Shown: positions 1 to 5,307 of the stretch, piece after piece
How the letters are laid out: the number at the start of each line of letters is the position of its first letter
Numbering within the stretch: position 1 is the first letter of the stretch
Source of the DNA: Microthrixaceae bacterium
GTDB lineage: Bacteria; Actinomycetota; Acidimicrobiia; Acidimicrobiales; Acidimicrobilacustridaceae
Assembly: GCA_023264915.1 (NCBI GenBank)
Contig: JAHFUU010000230.1
Span: 1-5,307, forward strand
Reading direction: 5' to 3'
Length of the DNA: 5,307 nt
Program-made: the position numbers and the translations under genes
Notes under the pieces: model-generated
Told to the model about the DNA's origin: nothing
What the model saw: the letters and a program-made list of their open reading frames with translations, nothing else
Database searches by the model: none

Positions 1-603
1 CTTGGTCTCGTCATGCACCTCCCAATGGGTACCCTCGTCGCGGGCATGGGTCATCGCGGCATGGGCATCTCGGATGAGGTCGTTGACGTCTTCGTACTGG
101 TCGGCGCTGATGGCAGTCCCCACCGAAGGGTTGACGGTCACCGAGTCAGGGCCAAGCTCGAAAGGCTGGCTCATGAGGTCGACGAGGAACTGGGCGATCT
201 CTTCGTTTGCCTGGGCGTGGTTGAGCTTCTCGAAGATGAGCGCGAACTCAGCACCCCCGTGACGCAGGACCTGGGTCCCTGGCAGATCGATCGTCCTCAA
301 CCGCTCGGCCATCAGTCGGAGCAACGTGTCGCCGGTGTCCGCGCCATATGTGTCGTTGATGTCTCGCAGCAGGCCGATCCCGACGAACCCGACTACCACC
401 CGGCTGCTGGTAGGGGTGCTTCGCCGAATCGCCCGATCGACCCACGCAGGCAGCTGGGCCCGGGTGGGCAGGCCCGTCAGCTGGTCGAGGACGATCTCAG
501 GCTCTTGAGGCGGCGGCGCGGGTGCACCGGTTGCTGCACGCTTGAGACGATCGAAGACGCGCCCACCGCCGGCGGCGGGTGCTGGTGTGGAAGGCGTTGC
601 CAT
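1..603 (-). CDS. GGDEF-family protein with degenerate active site, 3' end outside window
   Basis: The frame is open for 201 codons from the ATG at 603-601 to the left edge, so the C-terminus is missing. Residues 1-38 are a low-complexity Pro/Ala/Gly tail with a short basic-hydrophobic stretch ([10 protein letters not shown], 15-24). A GGDEF domain fills about 39-199: it opens with [10 protein letters not shown], has INDTYG at 82-87, and the signature loop reads RHGGAEF (114-120). Compared with the cyclase PleD, the first metal-binding Asp is Gly75 (FVGIG instead of FIDID) and the metal-binding acidic residue of the signature is Ala118. The guanine-contacting Asn (Asn83) and Asp (Asp92) are kept. 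The phosphate-contacting Lys/Arg near the domain end are Arg188 and Thr192. No RxxD inhibitory site is seen. It is therefore probably not a diguanylate cyclase and may bind nucleotide or act by protein contact (inference). No membrane segment is visible in this part. An EAL or other output domain could follow outside the window. It is divergent from glpX. Confidence 0.88.
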   Translation of the reverse strand, partial: MATPSTPAPAAGGGRVFDRLKRAATGAPAPPPQEPEIVLDQLTGLPTRAQLPAWVDRAIRRSTPTSSRVVVGFVGIGLLRDINDTYGADTGDTLLRLMAERLRTIDLPGTQVLRHGGAEFALIFEKLNHAQANEEIAQFLVDLMSQPFELGPDSVTVNPSVGTAISADQYEDVNDLIRDAHAAMTHARDEGTHWEVHDETK

Positions 604-610
604 TGGAGAT

Positions 611-615
611 CCCCC
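611..615 (-). promoter_or_regulatory. Shine-Dalgarno of the degenerate GGDEF gene
   Basis: On the minus strand a run of five G followed by A lies 7 bases before the ATG at 603-601. This spacing supports that ATG as the start. No other ATG/GTG in this frame with a comparable site was seen just upstream. Confidence 0.6.
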
Positions 616-778
616 GATCACCTTCGAGCCGGTTCGCAAGCATGGGTTGCTGGCGACTGGGCCCGTTGCAACTCTGGTTGTTTGTGGCCGCCCCTTCGGG
701 TGACACGCTGGCGCGTGCAACCCTGATGAGTTTAGCCGACGCCTCCTCGACCGCCGCTGTCGCCAGCGCAGTGGGCCT

Positions 779-788
779 GGAAGTAGGG
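779..788 (+). promoter_or_regulatory. Shine-Dalgarno that decides the glpX start
   Basis: The purine-rich run GGAAGTAGGG ends 9 bases before the ATG at 798. It is only 2 bases from the out-of-frame ATG at 791, which argues against that one. The in-frame alternatives at 726 (ATG) and 771 (GTG) lack a good site and would add residues that the family does not have. Confidence 0.55.
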
Positions 789-797
789 TCATGGCCC

Positions 798-1787
798 ATG
801 ACTGGCGAACAACCGGACCGCAACCTGGCCCTGGATATCGTCCGGGTGACAGAAGCAGCAGCGCTGGCCGCATCGAGGTGGATGGGGCGCGGCGACAAGG
901 AGGGTGCCGACGGTGCCGCCGTGGATGCCATGCGATTGGTTCTCGGCTCGGTACCGATGGATGGCATCGTCGTGATCGGCGAAGGTGAGAAGGACGAAGC
1001 GCCGATGCTGTACAACGGTGAGAGCATCGGCGACGGAAGCCCACCGAGGGTGGACATAGCGGTCGACCCGATCGACGGCACGACCCTCACGTCCAAGGGT
1101 CGCGGCAACGCCTTGTCTGTCATTGCGCTGAGCGAGCGCGACACGATGTTCAACCCGGGCCCTTGCGTCTACATGGAGAAGATCGCTGTCGGTCCTGACT
1201 GCAAGGGGCTGATCGACCTCAGCCGCTCACCGGCCGAGAACATCGAGGCCATTGCCAAGCACCGGGGCGAGACCACGCGTGACGTGACCGCTGTGATCCT
1301 CGAGCGCGACCGGCACACCGATCTCATCGCAGAGGTGCGTGCGACCGGCGCGCGCATACGCCTCATCTCCGACGGCGACGTCGCGGGAGCCATCTCGACG
1401 GCATGGCCCGAGTCCGGAGCCGACATCCTGTTCGGGATCGGTGGGACGCCCGAAGGCGTCATTGCTGCCGCTGCCCTCAAGTGCATCGGTGGTGACATGC
1501 AGGGCCGGCTCTGGCCTCGCGATGTCCACGAGCGGACCGCCGCGATCGAGCAGGGCTATGACCTCGATCGCGTGCTTCAGCTCGATGACCTCGTGCAGGG
1601 GGACAACTGCTTCTTCGCAGCGACAGGGGTGACCGACGGCGAGCTGTTGAAGGGTGTTCGCTACTTCAAGAACGGCGCCTCTACCCAGTCGCTCGTGATG
1701 CGGTCCAAGTCCGGCACCGTTCGGCTGATCAATGCCCGCCATGACATCGACAAGCTCGACAACTTCAGCTCGATCGGCTTCACCTGA
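798..1787 (+). CDS. glpX: class II fructose-1,6-bisphosphatase (GlpX)
   Basis: A complete 329-residue cytosolic enzyme that removes the 1-phosphate from fructose 1,6-bisphosphate to give fructose 6-phosphate, the committed step of gluconeogenesis. The family's landmarks appear in order: [20 protein letters not shown] near the start, [17 protein letters not shown] (30-46), [11 protein letters not shown] (61-71), [13 protein letters not shown] (89-101), DGDVAGAI (192-199), and [20 protein letters not shown] (213-232) followed by DMQGRLWP. By alignment in memory with E. coli GlpX, the metal ligands Asp33, Glu57, Asp85 and Glu213 correspond to Asp38, Glu62, Asp90 and Glu219, and catalytic Thr90 to Thr95, so it should be active. 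Length is normal for the family. The start at 798 fits both the ribosome-binding site and the known N-terminus. Enzymes of this class sometimes also act on sedoheptulose 1,7-bisphosphate, which sequence alone cannot exclude. It is divergent from the upstream gene; the next gene on the same strand begins 214 bases downstream, so co-transcription is possible but not evident. Confidence 0.97.
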   Translation: MTGEQPDRNLALDIVRVTEAAALAASRWMGRGDKEGADGAAVDAMRLVLGSVPMDGIVVIGEGEKDEAPMLYNGESIGDGSPPRVDIAVDPIDGTTLTSKGRGNALSVIALSERDTMFNPGPCVYMEKIAVGPDCKGLIDLSRSPAENIEAIAKHRGETTRDVTAVILERDRHTDLIAEVRATGARIRLISDGDVAGAISTAWPESGADILFGIGGTPEGVIAAAALKCIGGDMQGRLWPRDVHERTAAIEQGYDLDRVLQLDDLVQGDNCFFAATGVTDGELLKGVRYFKNGASTQSLVMRSKSGTVRLINARHDIDKLDNFSSIGFT

Positions 1788-1817
1788 ACGGTTCTACAGG
1801 CACGTCGCGCCCTGGTA

Positions 1818-1855
1818 CCTGCCCCACCAAGGCGGCGGTGCGTTGGCCGGGCAGG
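1818..1855 (+). terminator. GC-rich hairpin after glpX, possible terminator
   Basis: Thirty bases after the glpX stop, CCTGCCC (1818-1824) pairs perfectly with GGGCAGG (1849-1855). Inside it, after a 2x2 mismatch, CCAA (1827-1830) pairs with TTGG (1843-1846) around a 12-base loop. No T-run follows, so it is not a canonical intrinsic terminator, though T-poor hairpins are common after genes in high-GC actinobacteria. GCCCTG (1809-1814) can alternatively pair with CAGGGC (1852-1857), which would compete with the main stem. Confidence 0.35.
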
Positions 1856-1978
1856 GCCCTTGACGCGGACCTCGCACCAACCGGGAAGCGGGCCTCGACC
1901 CGGACGTCGCCGAATGGCCTCGATCCAGAGCAACTCGGAGATCACACGCCTACGCTGGGCGTGCTGTGGCCAACATCG

Positions 1979-1990
1979 GGAGGAGGAGGA
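1979..1990 (+). promoter_or_regulatory. strong GGA-repeat Shine-Dalgarno that decides the GGDEF-EAL start
   Basis: Four tandem GGA units form a near-ideal anti-16S match, ending 11 bases before the ATG at 2002 (9 bases if the following AG is counted). This places the start at 2002 rather than at the in-frame GTG at 1966, which has no purine-rich site upstream and would translate the repeat itself as Arg residues. A TAnnnT-type -10 candidate, TACGCT, lies at 1951-1956 without a clear -35 box. Confidence 0.7.
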
Positions 1991-2001
1991 AGTCCTCGGA
2001 G

Positions 2002-4575
2002 ATGGTCTCTGCCCTACCTTCATGGGAGCTGAGAGGACTGTGGGCGTCGCTGTACGCGCTCCACGTGCTTGACCCGGAGCCCGACCCGACTCTCGACGAG
2101 ATAGTCGCATTCGCCAGCGAGCTCTGCCAGGGACCCGTGTTGCTGTTGTTGCGTGACGGGGACAGCTGGGTGCAGGCCGCGGAAGCCGAACCGCAGGACT
2201 GGCCAGCCCCAGACCCAGCGACGCAATCCGAGGACACCGAGATCGAAGATCTCGTCTCTGCTCCGGTGCACATCGCGAACCTCGCGGTCGGGCTGCTGCA
2301 ATCGACCATCGCCTCCAAGGTCGGCTCCGACACCGTGACCGCCAACTTGACGGCCGCTGCCAAGGCGGTGGGCCGGCACCTCGAACGTCGCTGGGAGATG
2401 GCCCGAAATGACGACGCGGGGCCCGTAGGGGTGATCGTCGTCGACGACGAGTTCCAGATCCGCTGGGTCAGCCCCGAGATGGATGAGCTTGCAGAAGGCG
2501 AGAGCAGCGGGTGGATCGGCGAGTCGGTCTTCATGCTGCTCGACGACACGAACCTGCCCGACGCTGCCGCCGACCTGCACAACATCGACGCCGGTCGGGG
2601 GCGCACCGCGACCGTTCCCATCCACCTCCGGCTCTCGTCGCGGGGCGTCGAAGGGCTCGAGGTGCAGGCGGTCAACCGAAAGGACGACCCCGACGTCGGT
2701 GCGCTGTGCTTCGTGATCCGCCGAGCCGCCGAGCCGGCCACGGACTTCGCGATCCTGGGTGACCAGACATGGATCCTCAACACCCTGGCCTCGGGCCGGC
2801 CTCTCGAGGACGTGCTGGTGCAGATAGTCCAGCTCCTCGAACGCCACGGCGAGGATGCCCACTGCGTCGTGATGCTGCTGGACGAGGACCGCGAGCTGCT
2901 CGAGCCCGCTGTGGCGCCGAGCATGAGCGAATCGGTCATCGACGGCCTGGCACACATCAAGGTCGGCCCCTCTGAGCCCGCAGGTGGGGCCAGCACCTAC
3001 CTGCGGATGCCCCAGTACACGGCCCAGCTTCGATCTGCCCGTGGGTGGGAAGGAAGGCGCAGCGCGGCGGTGCGCGAGGGTTTCCAGGCGTGCTGGTCCG
3101 CGCCGGTCGCATCCATGACCGACAGCGAGGTCCTGGGCAGCGTCGACTGGTACCGGAAGTCTCCGGGGGAACCCAACGATGCCCAGACCCGCCTTCTGCT
3201 GGTGGCTTCCCGCTTGGTGTCAGTAGCCCTCACGCACGAGCTCCACCAGCGCCAGCTACGACATGCCGCCACTCATGATCCGCTCACTGATCTGCCCAAC
3301 CGGTCGCTGTTCGCCACCGCGCTCGGTGAAGCCGCCGGTGACGGCAACCTTGCGGTGCTGTTCATCGATCTGGATCGCTTCAAGCTCATCAACGACACGC
3401 TCGGCCACGACTTCGGCGACGAGCTGCTCCAGCAGGTCGCCCGCCGACTGGACCGGTCCCTGAACCACCCCGCGCTCGTCGCCCGCTTCGGAGGTGACGA
3501 GTTCACGGTCCTTCTCCCGAAGGTCGAGGCAGAGCTGCATGCCGCCACCGAGGCGCGGCGGCTGCTCGCAGTGATCGACGAGCCATTCATGCTGCGGGGC
3601 CAGACGGTATCGGTTCGCGCCAGCGCGGGCGTGGCAATGACAGAAGAGGTCCTCGATGACCCCCACGCCCTCGTTCGCATGGCGGATGCGGCTCTCTACC
3701 ATGCAAAGGACCGCGGCCGCGGTCGGGTCGAGCTGTACTCCCAGAAGCTCATCGACTGGTCGACACGGCGCCTCCAAGTCGAGCGGCAGCTCTCGGATGC
3801 GATCGAGACAGGAGACCTCTTTGCCGAGTTCCAGCCCGAGGTCCGGATCAGCGACGGTGTCGTGATCGCGATCGAGGCCCTGGCCCGTTGCCGAACACCG
3901 ACGGGCGAGCTCATCCCGCCCTCTGAGTTCATCCCGGCCGCCGAGGAGGCGGGCCTGATCGACGACGTTTTCACGACGGTGCTCGCCGAAGCTCTCCGCA
4001 CCGCGACCGCCGTCAAGTCCTCGAGCCCCGAGCCGATCGTCGCGTGGGTGAACCTGTCGCCCCTCCAGCTCGGGTCACGCCGCCTGCTCGATCTGGTCGA
4101 GTCTTCCGTGGCGTTCAGCGGGGCAAGCAGGCCTTCGATCGGCTTCGAGGTCACCGAGCATGCGATCCTGGCCGACCCCGACGAAGCCTGTGAGCTCCTT
4201 GACGCTCTGGTGCAGCTCGGCTACCGCGTGGCCCTGGATGACTTCGGGACCGGGTTCTCGTCGCTCGCACACCTCAGGAACCTGCCCGTCGATACAGTCA
4301 AGCTCGACCGGCAGTTCGTCGTCGCGGCCGGTCGCGATCCCAAGTCGCGGGCGATCGCCGAGGGCGTCATCGGCCTCTCGCATGCGATGGGCCTCACCTG
4401 CGTGGCCGAGGGGGTCGAGACCGAGCATGAGCTCGCCGTGATCACCGGGCTCGGTTGTGACGTCGTCCAGGGCTACTTCTTCAGCCGCCCATGCGACTCA
4501 GCTGATCTCTACCGTTGCCTCGAACCGGGCTGGGCGGAGCGTCGCCAGACCGCTGGCCATGATCCGCGGTCCTGA
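2002..4575 (+). CDS. dual GGDEF-EAL cyclic-di-GMP enzyme with GAF/PAS sensor regions
   Basis: An 857-residue soluble protein; no membrane segment or signal peptide is visible. Regions in order: a weak GAF-like segment (about 20-132), PAS (about 142-241, from VGVIVVDDEF to CFVIRR), GAF (about 249-405), a linker helix, GGDEF (about 415-580) and EAL (about 595-845). The GGDEF part starts HDPLTDLPNR (425-434) and keeps Asp456 (FIDLD), Asn464, Asp473, the intact GGDEF loop (497-501), Lys569 and Arg573; the RxxD inhibitory site is replaced by NHPA. The EAL part keeps EALAR (625-629), Asn684 (VNLSP), Glu716 (FEVTE), Asp746-Asp747 (DDFGTGFSSL), Lys767, Glu803 and Glu806 (AEGVET) and Gln823 (QGYFF). 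These match the metal and catalytic residues of active phosphodiesterases. The protein could thus both make cyclic-di-GMP from GTP and break it to pGpG, with the balance set by the sensor regions; the net activity and the ligand cannot be read from sequence. It lies downstream of glpX on the same strand and convergent with the SDR gene. Confidence 0.94.
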   Translation: MVSALPSWELRGLWASLYALHVLDPEPDPTLDEIVAFASELCQGPVLLLLRDGDSWVQAAEAEPQDWPAPDPATQSEDTEIEDLVSAPVHIANLAVGLLQSTIASKVGSDTVTANLTAAAKAVGRHLERRWEMARNDDAGPVGVIVVDDEFQIRWVSPEMDELAEGESSGWIGESVFMLLDDTNLPDAAADLHNIDAGRGRTATVPIHLRLSSRGVEGLEVQAVNRKDDPDVGALCFVIRRAAEPATDFAILGDQTWILNTLASGRPLEDVLVQIVQLLERHGEDAHCVVMLLDEDRELLEPAVAPSMSESVIDGLAHIKVGPSEPAGGASTYLRMPQYTAQLRSARGWEGRRSAAVREGFQACWSAPVASMTDSEVLGSVDWYRKSPGEPNDAQTRLLLVASRLVSVALTHELHQRQLRHAATHDPLTDLPNRSLFATALGEAAGDGNLAVLFIDLDRFKLINDTLGHDFGDELLQQVARRLDRSLNHPALVARFGGDEFTVLLPKVEAELHAATEARRLLAVIDEPFMLRGQTVSVRASAGVAMTEEVLDDPHALVRMADAALYHAKDRGRGRVELYSQKLIDWSTRRLQVERQLSDAIETGDLFAEFQPEVRISDGVVIAIEALARCRTPTGELIPPSEFIPAAEEAGLIDDVFTTVLAEALRTATAVKSSSPEPIVAWVNLSPLQLGSRRLLDLVESSVAFSGASRPSIGFEVTEHAILADPDEACELLDALVQLGYRVALDDFGTGFSSLAHLRNLPVDTVKLDRQFVVAAGRDPKSRAIAEGVIGLSHAMGLTCVAEGVETEHELAVITGLGCDVVQGYFFSRPCDSADLYRCLEPGWAERRQTAGHDPRS

Positions 4576-4593
4576 CCCGCAGGCTGGCGCTGC

Positions 4594-4631
4594 TGACCCG
4601 CGTTCCTGACCAGCGTTCCTGACCCGCGTTC
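4594..4631. repeat. 13-bp imperfect tandem repeat in the convergent gap
   Basis: TGACCCGCGTTCC at 4594-4606 is followed by TGACCAGCGTTCC (one mismatch, 4607-4619) and TGACCCGCGTTC (one base short, 4620-4631). Decayed copies surround the core: the stop codon of the GGDEF-EAL gene is the TGA of a TGACCCGC at 4573-4580. Shortened units start at 4632 and 4640, TGACTCGCGGTCC lies at 4648-4660, and two AGACC variants follow to about 4675. The array fills most of the 122-base gap between two converging stop codons. No coding role is seen. Its function, if any, is unknown. Confidence 0.75.
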
Positions 4632-4697
4632 TGACCCCATGACCACGTGACTCGCGGTCCAGACCAGGTCCAGACCCGTGGGGTGTCACGCCCCTGG

Positions 4698-5307
4698 TCA
4701 CCGACGCGAGGCGCGGTCGATGCCGAACCCCGACAGTCGGCCCATCAAGAGGCGCCGGACGCCCCGCGGAAGTGGGGACTCGAGCGCGTTCGCCACTGCG
4801 TACAGCGCCCCGGGTACGCACAGCGCCCTGCCCGCCACGGCGCTCGACACCGCATGGGTCGCGACCTGCTCAGCGTCCATCCACGCGATGCCAGGTGGCT
4901 CGCCGAGGCTGACATCGTCGAGGTGCTCACCGAACTCGGTCCGGGTGTACCCGGCGAGAACAGCGGTCGTGGTGACCCCGGTTCCCCTCAGCTCCTCGAA
5001 GAGCGTCTCGGAGAAGAGAGCACCGAACGCCTTGGTGGCCGAGTAGGTGGCCATCCCGGGTGAGGGTTGGTTGGCCACCATCGAAGAGATCGTGATCACC
5101 GAACCGAACCCCCGCTTCACCATCGCCGGCAGTGCCGCTCTGGTGAGCTGCATCACCGCTGTCACGTTCAGATCGATCTGCCGCTGCTCGCCGGCCGGAT
5201 CGAGCTTGAAGAACGGGCCGGCGCTCCCGACCCCGGCGTTGTTGACCAACACGTCGACCGGGTCGGATTCGCTCGCCAAACGTCGCTCTACCCGAGCGCG
5301 CTCGGCT
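4698..5307 (-). CDS. short-chain dehydrogenase/reductase (SDR), 5' end outside window
   Basis: The stop codon is at 4700-4698 and the frame stays open to the right edge, giving 202 visible residues. The start and the TGxxxGxG cofactor motif lie beyond the window, so cofactor preference cannot be judged. Visible classical-SDR marks are NNAG (5243-5232), the Asn of LNVTA (5168-5166), the catalytic Ser (5084-5082, in ISSMV), and YSATK with Tyr at 5045-5043 and Lys at 5033-5031. Ser to Tyr is 13 residues, as usual. The complete Asn-Ser-Tyr-Lys set indicates an active NAD(P)-dependent oxidoreductase. The usual PG after the sixth strand reads AG (AGYTRTEF), a minor departure. The style resembles the broad DltE-like group (COG0300), so no substrate can be named. 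A TTG near 5279 is internal, since SDR sequence continues upstream of it. The gene is convergent with the GGDEF-EAL gene, with 122 bases between the stops. Confidence 0.93.
   Translation of the reverse strand, partial: AERARVERRLASESDPVDVLVNNAGVGSAGPFFKLDPAGEQRQIDLNVTAVMQLTRAALPAMVKRGFGSVITISSMVANQPSPGMATYSATKAFGALFSETLFEELRGTGVTTTAVLAGYTRTEFGEHLDDVSLGEPPGIAWMDAEQVATHAVSSAVAGRALCVPGALYAVANALESPLPRGVRRLLMGRLSGFGIDRASRR

Larger units (their letters stand above)
604..797. promoter_or_regulatory. divergent intergenic region between the GGDEF gene and glpX
   Basis: The two flanking genes are transcribed away from each other, so these 194 bases must hold both promoters unless transcription starts inside a gene. 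I could not find a convincing -35/-10 pair for either strand; on the minus strand TAAACT (734-729) fits the loose TAnnnT -10 pattern but lacks a recognisable -35 box. The region holds GTTGC-type half-sites: GGGTTGC at 644-650, the 8-bp palindrome GTTGCAAC at 665-672, and GCAACCC at 717-723. These could be an operator, but this is unproven. Confidence 0.35.

Noticed and set aside
13..726. Plus-strand 237-codon frame at the left end
   Set aside because: It is antisense to the GGDEF-domain gene and has no family resemblance or ribosome-binding site. The minus-strand reading has a full set of GGDEF landmarks.
579..797. N-terminal extension of GlpX by up to 73 residues
   Set aside because: The frame is open upstream, but homologues begin near [11 protein letters not shown], the Shine-Dalgarno points to 798, and the extension would overlap the start of the divergent gene.
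791..988. Small plus-strand frame starting at the ATG at 791
   Set aside because: It is out of frame within glpX, its start is only 2 bases from the Shine-Dalgarno, and the product has no recognisable feature.
1860..1865. TTGACG as a -35 box for the GGDEF-EAL gene
   Set aside because: No -10-like hexamer occurs 16-18 bases downstream; the nearest TAnnnT candidate (1951-1956) is far too distant.
1950..2996. Long minus-strand frames (348 and 311 codons) opposite the GGDEF-EAL gene
   Set aside because: They lie antisense to a clearly coding gene with conserved PAS/GAF sequence. Their translations are Ser/Arg/Pro-rich without recognisable domains, as expected for shadow frames in GC-rich DNA.
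4680..4694. Hairpin GGGGTG-TCA-CGCCCC as a terminator for the convergent genes
   Set aside because: A 6-bp stem with a G-T pair, a 3-base loop and no T-run on either strand. On the minus strand it would contain a C-A mismatch, and it lies almost on the SDR stop.
4647..5063. Plus-strand frames of 138 and 122 codons near the right end
   Set aside because: They are antisense to the SDR gene, whose catalytic motifs are all present on the minus strand.

Overview
The window is GC-rich bacterial chromosomal DNA with four protein-coding genes and short gaps. Codon use (strong G/C bias at third positions), a class II GlpX-type fructose-1,6-bisphosphatase whose C-terminal stretch resembles actinobacterial homologues, and multi-domain GGDEF/EAL proteins all suggest a high-GC actinobacterium, perhaps of the Acidimicrobiia type. 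That placement is inference from protein flavour only. No rRNA, tRNA, CRISPR array, insertion sequence or phage gene is visible.

Layout from left to right. (1) Positions 1-603, minus strand: N-terminal 201 codons of a GGDEF-family protein that continues past the left edge. Its signature is degenerate (GGAEF) and the upstream metal-binding Asp is Gly, so it is probably not an active diguanylate cyclase. (2) Positions 604-797: divergent intergenic region holding both Shine-Dalgarno sites and a small cluster of GTTGC/GCAAC half-sites. (3) Positions 798-1787, plus strand: complete glpX. (4) Positions 1788-2001: spacer with a GC-rich hairpin just after glpX and a very strong GGA-repeat Shine-Dalgarno. 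(5) Positions 2002-4575, plus strand: complete 857-residue protein with GAF-like, PAS, GAF, GGDEF and EAL regions, keeping the catalytic residues of both cyclic-di-GMP domains. (6) Positions 4576-4697: convergent gap carrying a decaying 13-bp tandem repeat. (7) Positions 4698-5307, minus strand: C-terminal 202 residues of a classical short-chain dehydrogenase/reductase whose start lies beyond the right edge.

Functionally, the window places a gluconeogenic enzyme between two cyclic-di-GMP-type genes: a probable pseudo-cyclase transcribed divergently from glpX, and an apparently intact dual GGDEF-EAL enzyme downstream on the same strand. Whether they form a regulatory unit cannot be decided from one window. 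The SDR gene is convergent and looks unrelated. I see no clear new defence or mobile system; the most notable points are the degenerate GGDEF protein and its arrangement around glpX.
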